Shown here: positions 24,631 through 32,615 of the stretch, in pieces | Position numbering within the stretch: position 1 is the first letter of the stretch | How the letters are laid out: each line of letters opens with the position of its first letter | Assembly: GCA_021802585.1 (NCBI GenBank) | Contig: JAJZRQ010000017.1 | Location: 1 to 39,155, forward strand | Origin: Chloroflexota bacterium | Lineage (GTDB): Bacteria; Chloroflexota; Limnocylindria; Limnocylindrales; CSP1-4 | Direction of reading: 5' to 3' | Length of the DNA stretch: 39,155 bases | Translations under genes and position numbers: made by a program | Notes under the pieces: model-generated | The model's input: the letters and a program-made list of their open reading frames with translations, nothing else | What the model was told of the DNA's origin: nothing | Databases searched by the model: none

Positions 24631-25383
24631 GTGAGTACACCGGCCACCCAGCTCGGCACCGTTCGCGCCTCCGGCGACAGCGCGTCGGCGCGCGCGTACG
24701 ACGTCCTGAAGGAGCAGATCCTCGCGTGCCAGCTGTCGCCGGGTGCCAGCCTCAACGAGGGCCGCCTCGCCGAACGGCTGGCGATGAGCAAGACACCCAT
24801 CCGCGAGGCACTCCGGCTGCTTGCGCACGAGGGCTTCGTCGAGATCCTGCCCCGCCAGGGATACCGGGTGACTGAGCTGACGCTCGCGGACGTGCAGGAG
24901 ATCTTCCACCTGCGGCTGCTCCTCGAGCCGGCCGCAGCCGCCCTCGCGGCAGAACGGGCGACGGCTGATCAGCTGCAGGCGTTGCGGGTGCTCGCCGAGC
25001 GCGACGGCGAGGGGATCGAGGCGGGCGACGCCGACGCGTTCGCGGGCCTCATCACCCGGAACCGCGAGTTCCACGTCCTGCTCGCCGAAGCTTCCGGCAA
25101 CACGCGACTGGCCGCCACCCTCCGCCACCTTCTCGAGGAGATCCAGCGGCTCTTCCTCGCCGGGCTGGACCTCCGCGAGAGCGTCGAGGAGCAGCGCGGC
25201 GAGCACCGCGACCTGGTGGCGGCGCTGCTCAAGGGCAATCACCACCTCGCCCATGACATCGCCGTCCGCCAGATCGAGTCGAGCCGGGAGCGGGTGATGG
25301 AGGCGCTCCTCGCGGCGATGTCCTCGCCGACCGCGGCGGCCGTGAAGCTGAACATCGAGCCGCGGCCGTGGCCGCGACGGTGA
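24631..25383 (+). CDS. GntR/FCD (FadR-type) transcriptional regulator
   Basis: 250-aa regulator with a GTG start and GGAGAA upstream. The winged helix lies at about residues 20-88 (ARAYDVLKEQILACQLSPGASLNEGRLAERLAMSKTPIREALRLLAHEGFVEILPRQGYRV). A C-terminal FCD all-helical sensor domain follows (IFHLRLLLEPAAAALAAERAT, NREFHVLLAEASGNTRL, EHRDLVAALLKGNHHLA), which in this family binds a carboxylic acid, often with a metal held by Asp and His residues. It is divergent from the CDF gene and convergent with the second xanthine dehydrogenase, with one base between the stops. FCD regulators beside catabolic genes usually sense a pathway intermediate, so it may control the purine genes on either side. 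Confidence 0.9.
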   Translation: MSTPATQLGTVRASGDSASARAYDVLKEQILACQLSPGASLNEGRLAERLAMSKTPIREALRLLAHEGFVEILPRQGYRVTELTLADVQEIFHLRLLLEPAAAALAAERATADQLQALRVLAERDGEGIEAGDADAFAGLITRNREFHVLLAEASGNTRLAATLRHLLEEIQRLFLAGLDLRESVEEQRGEHRDLVAALLKGNHHLAHDIAVRQIESSRERVMEALLAAMSSPTAAAVKLNIEPRPWPRR

Positions 25384-25384
25384 G

Positions 25385-26881
25385 CTACCAGCCCCCGGCG
25401 TCGCGGACGACCCGGTGGAGGATCCGCCCGGCGACCACGCGGCGGTACTCGGCGGTGGAGCGGACGTCGTCGATCGGGGCGATCTCCGCGGCGAGCGTCG
25501 CGGCGGCGACGGCGGCGACCTCGGCGGTCGGCGGCGCGCCCTCGAGGGCGGCCTCCGTGGCGCGGGCGCGGATCGGCGTCGGGGCGACGGACCCGAGCGC
25601 GACGCGGACGTCCCGCCACGTGCCCCGCGCCGCGTCGGCGCCCCATCGCCACGCGACGGCGAGCACGACGACGCTGATCGCCTGAGCGCGCCGCGTCCCG
25701 ACTTTCCGGAAGGCGACCGTCCGGCCGGGCGCGAGAGGGACGCGCACCCGGAGGATCAGCTCGTCGGGCGCGAGCGCGGTGCGGCGGTACGAGGGGAAGA
25801 ACGCGGCCGCCGGGATCGCCCGCTCGCCGCGCGCCGACCCGACGACGATCTCGGCGTCGAGGGCGAGAAGGACCGGCAGGCTGTCGCCCGCCGGCGACGC
25901 GGTCGCGAGGTTCCCGCCGAGGGTCCCGCGGCCCTGGATCTGCGCGGCCCCGACCTGCGCCGCCATCTCCGCGAGGACCGGCGCGTGCACCGCGACGAGC
26001 GGCTCGCGGCGGAGCGCCGCGTACGTCGTCGCGGCGCCGAGGACGAGGGCTCCGTCCTCGAGGCGGACGGCGCGGAGCTCCGCGAGCGCTGCGAGGTCGA
26101 GGTAGCCGCGCGGGTCGGGGATCCCGGCCGCCCGCTCGACGAGCGCGTCGGTGCCGCCGGCGAGGGGCCGCCAGCCGCCGCCGGCGAGGAACGCGTACGC
26201 CTCCCCGAGCGTGCGGGGCGTGATCGCCGGCGGGTCGTCGAGGTCGAGGAGGCCGGCGCGCCCCACGGGCACCGCGGACCCGTCGGGCGCGCCCGGCGCC
26301 GCCGTCGGGAGGTCCGCGCCGGCCGGGGCCGCGGCGGCGACCGCGGCGTGGACGGATTCCGCGCCGCCGTCCGCCGCGCCTTCCGCTGCCAGCCGGATCG
26401 CCTCGACGATTCGCCCGTAGCCCGTGCAGCGGCAGAGGTTCCCCGAGATCGCCTCGCGGATCGCCGCGTCCGTTGGCGCGGCACCCGGAGCGAGCGTGTC
26501 GACGAATGCGCGCCCGGCCATGAGCATCCCTGGCGTGCAGATCCCGCACTGGACGCCGCCCGTCGCCAGGAACGCGGCCTGGAGCGGATCGAGCCGGTCG
26601 TCCGTCGCGAGGCCCTCGACGGTGCGGACCTCGCGGCCCTCGACCTGGCAGACCGGGACGAGGCAGGCGTCGACGACGGCACCGTCGATGAGGACGGAGC
26701 ACGCCCCGCACTCCCCCTCGCCGCAGCCCTCCTTCGCGCCCGTGAGGCCGAGGTCGAGGCGGAGGACGTCGAGGAGCCGCCGGCCGCCGGGGGCGGCGAC
26801 CTCCACCGGCCGGCCGTTGACGGTGAAGCGGTGGGCCGGCGCCGTCGGCACCGCGGGCGAGCGCGTGGCGGGGGCAGTCAC
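25385..26881 (-). CDS. xanthine dehydrogenase small subunit, [2Fe-2S]-FAD fusion
   Basis: 498-aa protein joining two modules. Residues about 15-165 are the [2Fe-2S] part (GCGEGECGACSVLIDG, QCGICTPGM, NLCRCTGYGRIVEA). An Ala/Pro-rich linker follows, then an FAD domain of the CoxM/XdhB type (WRPLAGGTDALVE, QIQGRGTLGGNLATASPAGDSLPVLLALDAEIVV, FFPSYRRTALAPDELILRV, FRKVGTRRAQAISVVVLA). This is the domain order of the XdhA subunit in two-subunit bacterial enzymes. Its GTG start overlaps the stop of the Mo-subunit gene (GTGA), so the two are coupled. Electrons from the Mo centre would pass through both clusters to FAD and NAD+. No maturation factor (XdhC type) lies nearby. Confidence 0.92.
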   Translation of the reverse strand: MTAPATRSPAVPTAPAHRFTVNGRPVEVAAPGGRRLLDVLRLDLGLTGAKEGCGEGECGACSVLIDGAVVDACLVPVCQVEGREVRTVEGLATDDRLDPLQAAFLATGGVQCGICTPGMLMAGRAFVDTLAPGAAPTDAAIREAISGNLCRCTGYGRIVEAIRLAAEGAADGGAESVHAAVAAAAPAGADLPTAAPGAPDGSAVPVGRAGLLDLDDPPAITPRTLGEAYAFLAGGGWRPLAGGTDALVERAAGIPDPRGYLDLAALAELRAVRLEDGALVLGAATTYAALRREPLVAVHAPVLAEMAAQVGAAQIQGRGTLGGNLATASPAGDSLPVLLALDAEIVVGSARGERAIPAAAFFPSYRRTALAPDELILRVRVPLAPGRTVAFRKVGTRRAQAISVVVLAVAWRWGADAARGTWRDVRVALGSVAPTPIRARATEAALEGAPPTAEVAAVAAATLAAEIAPIDDVRSTAEYRRVVAGRILHRVVRDAGGW

Positions 26882-29145
26882 GGGACGCCCTCGTCGACCG
26901 GCTCGCCATGCCGGTCCTCCTCGAGGGCCCGGATCGCCGCGAGGACCCGGGCCGGGGTTGCCGGCAGCTCGGTCACCCAGGCCCCCGTCGCGTCGTGGAT
27001 CGCGTCGATGACCGCAGGCGCGCCGACGTCCATCGGCAGCTCGCCGAGGCCCTTCGCCCCGTGGGGCGCGTCGGGGAACGGCACCTCGAGGAGGTGCGCC
27101 TCGATCGCCGGCGCGTCGAGCGCGGTCGGGACGAGGTACGTCGCGAGCCGGTCGTTCCGGTACCGGCCGTCGACGACCCCCATCTCCTCGATCGTCGCGT
27201 AGCCGACCGCCTGGAGCGTGCCGCCCTCGACCTGCCCGGCGGCGAGGAGCGGGTTCACGACCCGCCCGACCTCGTCCACGGCGACGACGCGCTGCACCGC
27301 CACCTGCCCGCTGTCGAGGTCGACGTCGACGAAGGCGACGGCCGCGGCCCAGCTGTACGCCGGGTAGGCGTCGCCGCGGTAGTGCTCCTGGTCCCATTCG
27401 ATCCCCGGATACCCCTCGAAGCGGGCGTCGACGCGGGTCGGCCCATGGGTCAGCGCATCCTGACGGTAATTGTCGACGAACGGTCCGCCCGCTCTGGCCT
27501 CGACCTGCGCGCGCAGGTCGCGCGCGGCGTCGGCCACGAGCCCCCCGACGACCATCGTCGTCCGCGAGGCGACCGTGGGGCCGCTGTTCGGGATGAGCGC
27601 CGTGTCGAGCGGCGCCGGTTCGACGGACTCGGCCGGCACGCCGAGGACGTCCGCCGCGATCTGGGGCAGGACGGTCGCCGCTCCCTGGCCGATCTCCGTC
27701 TGGGCGGTGAGGACCCGGATCCGCCCGTCGCCGGCGAGCTCGATCGCGGCCCGGCTGGCGAGGGCCTTCTCGCCGCTCCCCGTGAAGCCCGCGCCGTGCC
27801 AGCCGAGGGCGAGCCCGACGCCGGACGCGATCCGCTCCGCGCCGGGGTGGAGGCCCCGCGACCCCGTGCCGGCGCGCGCCGCGTCGAGGAGCCGCGACTC
27901 CCGCGCCCGCGCCGTCCGCGCCCGCTCCGCCACGAAGTCCGAGGCCTCTTCGGCGCGCTCGAGGACGTCGATCGCCGCGACGCTGTGGCGGAGGACCTGC
28001 CCCGTGGCGGTGACGTCGCCCTCGCGATAGGCGAGGCGACGCCGGAGCTCCGCGGCAGGCACCTCGAGGGCCTCGGCGATCCGGGCGAGGTGGACCTCGG
28101 CCGCGAGCTCCGTCTGCGGGGCTCCGAAGCCGCGGAACGCGCCGTTCGGTGGCGTGTTCGTCCGCACCGCCCGGGCCCGGACGCGGACGTTCGGGCAGCG
28201 GTACGGCCCGGTGGCATGGAGGGCGCCGCGCGAAAGGACGACCGGCGAGAGCGTCGCGTACGCCCCGGCGTCCATGATGACCTCGATGTCCTGGGCCACG
28301 AGCCGGCCGTCCGACGTCACGCCGGTCCGGTGGCGGACCACCGCCGGGTGCCGCTTCGTCGTCGCCGCGATGTCCTCGTGGCGGTCGTACGTCATCCGGA
28401 CCGGCCGCCCGGCCGCGCGCGCGAGGAGCGCCGCGTGGCAGGCCAGCATCGAGGGGTACTCCTCCTTGCCGCCAAACCCGCCCCCGGTCTCGGCCTGGAC
28501 GACGCGCACCCGGGCGGGGTCGAGCGCGAGCGCGCGGGCGAGGGCCGCGTGGACGTAGTACGGGCACTGGAGGGAGCCGGTCACGGTGATCCCGCCGTCG
28601 GCCTCCGGCACGGCGACCATCGCCTGCGGCTCGATGTAGACGTGCTCCTGGTGCCCGACGCGATACGCGCCCTCGACGATGAGATCGGCTTCGGCGAACC
28701 CGGCGCCGAGGTCCCCCTTCGCGATCTCGTAGCGGGCGAACGCCGCTTCCGCGGCGAGGAGGTCGAGGACCGGCGCGAGCGGCTCGGTGCGGAGGCGGAT
28801 CGCCGCCCGGGCCGCGCGGGCCGTCGCCGGATCGGGGGCGGCGACGAGGACGACCGCCTCGGCGTGGTGGCGGATCTCGTCGGCGACGAGCGCCGGCTGG
28901 TCGTCCTCGATGAGGTGGACGACGTTCTCGCCGGGGATGTCCGCGGCGGTCACGACGACGGCACGCGACCAGTCGAAGGCGGGGTCGCGGTCGATCCCGA
29001 GGAGCCGCGCCCGCGCCTCCGTCGAACGAACGGTCAGCCCGAACCAGGCGCCCTCGACGACGAGGTCCTCGGCATAGCGCGCGGCGCCGGTCACCTTCGC
29101 CAGGGCGTCGCGGCGGGGCACGGACGTCCCGATGAGGCCGCTCAT
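26878..29145 (-). CDS. xanthine dehydrogenase-family molybdopterin subunit
   Basis: 755-aa large subunit. It opens IGTSVPRRDALAKVTGAARYAEDL, the usual start of the family. Cofactor motifs are QAETGGGFGGKEEYPSMLACHAALLA, NGAFRGFGAPQTELAAEVHLARIA, TAQTEIGQGAATVLPQIAADVLG and the active-site Glu in PHGAKGLGELPMDVGAPAVIDAI. The substrate is not certain: purine, nicotinate-like ring or aldehyde are all possible in this family. I prefer purine because of the neighbouring purine genes. It is the first gene of a two-gene operon with the [2Fe-2S]-FAD subunit. The Shine-Dalgarno before the chosen ATG is weak, and a GTG twelve bases upstream is possible. Confidence 0.9.
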   Translation of the reverse strand: MSGLIGTSVPRRDALAKVTGAARYAEDLVVEGAWFGLTVRSTEARARLLGIDRDPAFDWSRAVVVTAADIPGENVVHLIEDDQPALVADEIRHHAEAVVLVAAPDPATARAARAAIRLRTEPLAPVLDLLAAEAAFARYEIAKGDLGAGFAEADLIVEGAYRVGHQEHVYIEPQAMVAVPEADGGITVTGSLQCPYYVHAALARALALDPARVRVVQAETGGGFGGKEEYPSMLACHAALLARAAGRPVRMTYDRHEDIAATTKRHPAVVRHRTGVTSDGRLVAQDIEVIMDAGAYATLSPVVLSRGALHATGPYRCPNVRVRARAVRTNTPPNGAFRGFGAPQTELAAEVHLARIAEALEVPAAELRRRLAYREGDVTATGQVLRHSVAAIDVLERAEEASDFVAERARTARARESRLLDAARAGTGSRGLHPGAERIASGVGLALGWHGAGFTGSGEKALASRAAIELAGDGRIRVLTAQTEIGQGAATVLPQIAADVLGVPAESVEPAPLDTALIPNSGPTVASRTTMVVGGLVADAARDLRAQVEARAGGPFVDNYRQDALTHGPTRVDARFEGYPGIEWDQEHYRGDAYPAYSWAAAVAFVDVDLDSGQVAVQRVVAVDEVGRVVNPLLAAGQVEGGTLQAVGYATIEEMGVVDGRYRNDRLATYLVPTALDAPAIEAHLLEVPFPDAPHGAKGLGELPMDVGAPAVIDAIHDATGAWVTELPATPARVLAAIRALEEDRHGEPVDEGVP

Positions 29146-29201
29146 CCCGCGACGATGCACGCCGCGCGGGACCCGCGTCAAGGGACACTCCGCCCGCGCC
29201 G

Positions 29202-29228
29202 GGGGCCGCTCCGGCCCGGAGAGGCCCC
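29202..29228 (-). terminator. hairpin terminator of arsR-permease-thioredoxin operon
   Basis: GGGGCC (29202-29207) pairs with GGCCCC (29223-29228), and inside lies CTCC-GGCCC-GGAG. It sits 24 bases past the thioredoxin stop in the direction of transcription, and before the Mo-subunit gene. Confidence 0.5.
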
Positions 29229-29251
29229 TGGGGGCAACGCGCGCGGGCAGG

Positions 29252-29488
29252 CTACTCGGCGAGCCAGGAGGCGACGTCGCCGACCGACGGGATCCGTCCA
29301 TAGCTCCGGATCTGCCCATCGATGATGAGCCCGGGGGTGCTGAGGATGCCGTGGGCGACGATCTCGCGGGGGTCGGTGACGTGGACGATCTCTGCCTCGA
29401 CCCCGGCCGTCCGGGCGGCCTCGCGGGCCACGGCCTCGAGCCGCTGGCAGTTCGGGCAGCCGGGCCCCAGGACCTCGATCTTCTTCAT
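29252..29488 (-). CDS. small thioredoxin-fold protein (CPNC)
   Basis: 78-aa minimal thioredoxin-fold protein. KKIEVLGPGCPNCQRLEAVAREA holds a CxxC redox pair (C11, C14), and ILSTPGLIIDG holds the cis-Pro. Such 'redox-active disulfide protein 2' (thioredoxin_3) proteins usually sit beside DUF318 permeases, as here, where the permease ends 13 bases upstream. It may deliver or reduce a thiol-bound metalloid for export. AAGGAG lies before the ATG. It is the last gene of the ArsR operon. Confidence 0.9.
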   Translation of the reverse strand: MKKIEVLGPGCPNCQRLEAVAREAARTAGVEAEIVHVTDPREIVAHGILSTPGLIIDGQIRSYGRIPSVGDVASWLAE

Positions 29489-29501
29489 GGCGGGCTCCTT
29501 C

Positions 29502-30548
29502 TCAGATGCCGAGCGCGTTGAACAGGAAACCGACGGCGAGGATGCCGGCGACGACGACGGCGGCGAAGAGGGCGATGAGGCGGACCCGGATGACCCGCCG
29601 GAGGATGACGAACTCGGGGAGGCTGATCGCGACGATCGCCATCATGAAGGCGAGGGTCGTGCCGAGCGGCATGCCCTTCCCAAGGAGCGCCTCGACGATC
29701 GGGATCGTCCCCGCCGCGTTGCTGTAGAGGGGGATCGCGATCGCGACGACGAGCGGGACGGCGAGCGGGTTGTCGCGGCCACCGATCGACGCGACGAGCT
29801 CCGTCGGGACGAAGCCGTGGATGAACGCGCCGATCCCGATCCCGAGGAGGACGTACGGCAGGACCTTCCACACGAGGTCCTTCGTGTACGCCCAGCCGTC
29901 GCGGAGGCGCTGCTCCACGGACAGCCGTACGTCGAGCGATGTCGCCCCGCCGCCGGCGCGGACGGCGAGGACCCACGGCTCCACCCAGCGCTCGACGCCG
30001 AGGTGGCCGAGGACGAGCCCGCCGACGATCGCGACGGTGAGGCCGGCGCCCATGTAGAGGAGGGCGACCCCGGGGCCGAAGAGGCCCCAGAGGAGGACCA
30101 GCGCGACCTCGTTCACCATCGGGCTGCTGATGAGGAACGCGAACGTCACCCCCATCGGGATCCCGGCCTCGACGAAGCCGATGAAGAGGGGCACCGCCGA
30201 GCACGAGCAGAAGGGGGTGATGATCCCGAACCCCGCGGCGGCGACCGTTCCCGCGAGCGTGCCCCGGCCGGCGAGGGCCGCCCGCACGCGCTCCGGGGGG
30301 AACCAGCTGCGGACGAACGTGACGAGGGTCACGATCCCGAGGAGGAGGAGCAGGACCTTCGGGACGTCGTAGAGGAAGAACGCGACGGCATCACCGAGAT
30401 GCGAGCCCCGCTCGAACCTCAGGAGATCGTACGCGGCCCAGTTCGCGAGCGGAAGGTTCACGAACCAGGCGGCGAGCCAGGCAACGGCGGCGATGCCCGC
30501 GGCGAGCCAGAACGGGACGCGGGCCCGGGACACGACGACGGTCGTCAC
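29502..30548 (-). CDS. DUF318/ArsP-type permease
   Basis: 348-aa membrane protein with about eight to ten membrane segments. Its hallmark TPFCSCSAVPLFIGFVEAGIPMGVTFAFLISSPMVNE carries two Cys in a membrane helix. The second conserved loop is IPLYSNAAGTIPIVEALL. This family includes ArsP, an exporter of trivalent organoarsenicals, and related permeases for other metalloids. GTG starts inside the ArsR stop (GTGA), so it is coupled to ArsR. Export of an arsenical or other thiol-binding metalloid is likely; the exact substrate is not shown. Confidence 0.88.
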   Translation of the reverse strand: MTTVVVSRARVPFWLAAGIAAVAWLAAWFVNLPLANWAAYDLLRFERGSHLGDAVAFFLYDVPKVLLLLLGIVTLVTFVRSWFPPERVRAALAGRGTLAGTVAAAGFGIITPFCSCSAVPLFIGFVEAGIPMGVTFAFLISSPMVNEVALVLLWGLFGPGVALLYMGAGLTVAIVGGLVLGHLGVERWVEPWVLAVRAGGGATSLDVRLSVEQRLRDGWAYTKDLVWKVLPYVLLGIGIGAFIHGFVPTELVASIGGRDNPLAVPLVVAIAIPLYSNAAGTIPIVEALLGKGMPLGTTLAFMMAIVAISLPEFVILRRVIRVRLIALFAAVVVAGILAVGFLFNALGI

Positions 30549-30871
30549 CCGAGCACCTCGCCGAGCGCGGCGAGCGTGCGGCGGCAGGCCTCGTCGTCGC
30601 GCTCGTAGTAGCGCCGCCGGGTGTCGGCCCCGAAGCGGCTCGCCCGCACGAGGCCCGCGTCGCGGAGGCGCGCGAGGTGGTTGCTGACGTTGTTCTCGCG
30701 GGCGCCGAGCGCGGCGGCCATCTCGCAGACGCAGACCGGGCCGTCACGGAGCAATCGGAGGATCGCGGCGCGGATCGGGTCGGCGAGGAGCGCGGCGACG
30801 GCGGACGCCGCCTCCACGTCCGGCGCCGGCAGACTCATCCGCAGGTCGAGGACAGGCAGCTCACGCAGCAT
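30545..30871 (-). CDS. ArsR-family metalloid-responsive repressor
   Basis: 108-aa winged-helix repressor heading the permease operon. The ATG at 30871 has GGAGG six bases upstream and is better than an earlier ATG at 30898. LADPIRAAILRLLRDGPVCVCEMAAALGARENNVSNHLARLRDAGLV contains CVC in the position of the ELCVCDL metalloid site of classic ArsR. The wing is RRYYERDDEACRRT with a third Cys. It likely releases DNA on binding As(III), Sb(III) or an organoarsenical. Upstream are two direct TGTGA copies (minus strand, about 30905-30926), which may be part of its operator. Confidence 0.88.
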   Translation of the reverse strand: MLRELPVLDLRMSLPAPDVEAASAVAALLADPIRAAILRLLRDGPVCVCEMAAALGARENNVSNHLARLRDAGLVRASRFGADTRRRYYERDDEACRRTLAALGEVLG

Positions 30872-31002
30872 GGCAGGCCTCCATGGGAATGGGAGCATCG
30901 TTCATCACAGCCGGTAATGTCACATCAAGCCGTGGGTTCTCCACAGGGCCGTCGGTCACGAGTCTGGCGGGCCTGACGGCGAGGAAGGGGCGAGCCCCGT
31001 GG

Positions 31003-31042
31003 CCGCGCGCCCGCCGCCGCGCGCCCGCCGCCGCGCGCCGCC
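31003..31042. repeat. 14-bp GC tandem repeat, about 2.7 copies
   Basis: The unit CCGCGCGCCCGCCG occurs at 31003-31016 and 31017-31030, with a diverged third partial copy. It lies in the 287-base gap between the ArsR gene and the zinc-ribbon gene. The rest of that gap holds the ArsR upstream region and a TACGCT -10-like box at 31079-31084. Confidence 0.6.
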
Positions 31043-31158
31043 AGCCGGCGGGCACTATCCGTCCGCCGCGCGGCGCGCTACGCTCACCGGCGCGCGGCGT
31101 GCCGGCGAGCTGACGGGACCAGGCGGGGGGCCGGCCGGCGCGGCAGTTGGGGCGCCAC

Positions 31159-31650
31159 GTGGACGCGAACGCGATCGTCTGCCCCGGATGCGGGGCGGAG
31201 AACCCGGCCGGGAAGCGGTTCTGCGGCGACTGCGGCGCGCAGCTCGACGCCGCCCCGGCGGCGGGCACCGGCGCGAGCGCGGCTCCCACCCCCGCGCGCC
31301 CCGGTGTCCCGACGACGCGGGCAGCGCGCCTCCGCCGCATCGGGGACGTGGGCCGCGAGGATCGAGGGGCCCTCCTCGCGCTCCTCGGGCTCGAGGGCGA
31401 CATCCCGGCCGACCAGCTCTTCGCGGCCTGGCGGACCTCCTTCGAGCGGCTCGCGGTGAGCGGCACGGTGGTCCTCGTGCTCGAGGACTTCCACTTCGCC
31501 GACTCCGGGCTCCTCGGCTTCGTCGACCACCTCCTCGAGTGGAGCCGGGGCGCGCAGCTCGACGCCGCGCTCGCAGGCGGCGTGCCCGCCCCGGCGCCGG
31601 CCGGCGCAGCGGCCCGGCCGGCGCCGGGCGGGGCCGTGCCGTCGCGATGA
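31159..31650 (+). pseudogene. zinc-ribbon / AAA-ATPase relic
   Basis: 163-residue frame from a GTG. The first 30 residues are a zinc ribbon (VCPGCGAENPAGKRFCGDCGAQL), exactly the N-terminus of many large adenylate-cyclase/AAA-ATPase regulators. After an Ala/Pro linker comes LLALLGLEGDIPADQLFAAWRTSFERLA and VVLVLEDFHFADSGLLGFVDHLLEWSR, which matches the Walker B region (normally LEDLHWAD) of the same proteins. The cyclase domain, the Walker A loop and the long C-terminal repeat region are all missing. It thus looks like an internally deleted remnant kept in frame, or a new small adaptor made from it. It overlaps the next gene by ATGA. Confidence 0.65.
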
Positions 31651-31892
31651 GCGCGCCGCGGCGTCCCGGCAGTCCCGGCCGCCCGCTCCGCTCCCGCGCC
31701 GCCGGGTTCGCCCGCGCCATCGTCGCGGGCACGCTGCTCCTCGGCAGCGTCGGCTCGTGCGAGCTGCCGAAGCCGAAGATCCCCTCGATCGGCGACGTCT
31801 GCGCCGCGCCGGCGGAGGCGGATGGGCCCGGCCCGCGGCGTGCCCTCCCGGCGGCGTCCGCGACCTGCGCCGCGCCCGCCCGGCAGGCTTGA
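31647..31892 (+). CDS. small putative lipoprotein, 81 aa
   Basis: Begins ATG overlapping the preceding stop (ATGA). An Arg-rich start, hydrophobic GFARAIVAGTLLLGSVGSC and a near-lipobox VGSC suggest export and lipid attachment. The remainder, ELPKPKIPSIGDVCAAPAEADG and so on, is short with two more Cys and is Ala/Pro-rich. No family is recognised. It is followed after ten bases by the methyltransferase gene. It may be real, or part of the decayed neighbourhood of the zinc-ribbon relic. Confidence 0.45.
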   Translation: MSAPRRPGSPGRPLRSRAAGFARAIVAGTLLLGSVGSCELPKPKIPSIGDVCAAPAEADGPGPRRALPAASATCAAPARQA

Positions 31893-31901
31893 GCCCACGG
31901 C

Positions 31902-32615
31902 GTGTCCCGCGCGTTCGACACCGCGTACGCCGACGGCGGGGTCCCCACCTGGGACCTCGGGCGGCCGCAGCCGGCCGTCGCCCGCCTCGTCGCGGAGGGG
32001 GCATTCGGCGCGCCGGGGACGTCCGTCCTCGACGCCGGATGCGGCACGGGGGAGCACGCCCTCCTCCTCGCGAGCCGCGGGCACCGCGTCGTCGGCGTCG
32101 ATCTCGCCGGGGAGGCGATCCGGCGGGCCCGGGCGAAGGCGGCCGGGCCGGCCGGGGGATCCGCACCACCTGCGGCGGGCCCTTCCTCCGCAGGGCGGGG
32201 TGCCGGGGAGGGCAGCCCCCCGGAGGGCGGCCCCCCGGCGGTGCGCGGCACGCCGGTGCCTCGTCCCGCCCCGACGTTCCTCGTGCGCGACGCTCTCGAC
32301 CTCGCGGGGCTCGGCCCGTTCGACGCGGCTCTCGACGTCGGCCTCTTCCACGTCCTCGACGACGCGGAGCGGCCCCGCTACGCGGCAAGCCTGGCGGCCG
32401 TCGTCCGGCCGGGCGGCCGCGCGTTCGTCCTCTGCTGGAGCGACCGCAACCCGTTCGGGCGGGGGCCGCGGCGGGTCACGCGGCGCGAGCTCCGGCGGAC
32501 GTTCGGCGCCGCGGCCGGATGGCGGGTCGACCGGATCGACGCGGAGGAGCTGGTGTCACGGCTCCCCGGCGGGCGGGTCGACGCGTGGCTCGCCCGGCTG
32601 ACGCGCCGCCCCTGA
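31902..32615 (+). CDS. class I SAM-dependent methyltransferase
   Basis: 237 aa from a GTG. It has FDTAYADGGVPTWDLGRPQPAVARL, motif I VLDAGCGTGEHALLLASRGHRVVGVDLAGEAIRRARAKA, FDAALDVGLFHVLDD and AVVRPGGRAFVLCWSD. This is the small-molecule methyltransferase type, often seen next to thiopurine- or tellurite-type enzymes. An insertion of about 40 Gly/Pro/Ala residues (AGPAGGSAPPAAGPSSAG onward) interrupts the fold between beta-strands 2 and 3. The last 60 bases overlap the 3' end of the SulP gene on the opposite strand. The substrate is unknown. Confidence 0.82.
   Translation: MSRAFDTAYADGGVPTWDLGRPQPAVARLVAEGAFGAPGTSVLDAGCGTGEHALLLASRGHRVVGVDLAGEAIRRARAKAAGPAGGSAPPAAGPSSAGRGAGEGSPPEGGPPAVRGTPVPRPAPTFLVRDALDLAGLGPFDAALDVGLFHVLDDAERPRYAASLAAVVRPGGRAFVLCWSDRNPFGRGPRRVTRRELRRTFGAAAGWRVDRIDAEELVSRLPGGRVDAWLARLTRRP

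Noticed and set aside
29153-29181. TTGACG at 29181-29176 (minus) as -35 box of the Mo-subunit gene
   Set aside because: No matching -10 at 16-18 bases; the candidates GCATCG or TGCATC are poor.
31003-31042. GC tandem repeat as CRISPR or replication iterons
   Set aside because: Units are 14 bp, have no spacers and are pure GC; simple slippage is the better explanation.
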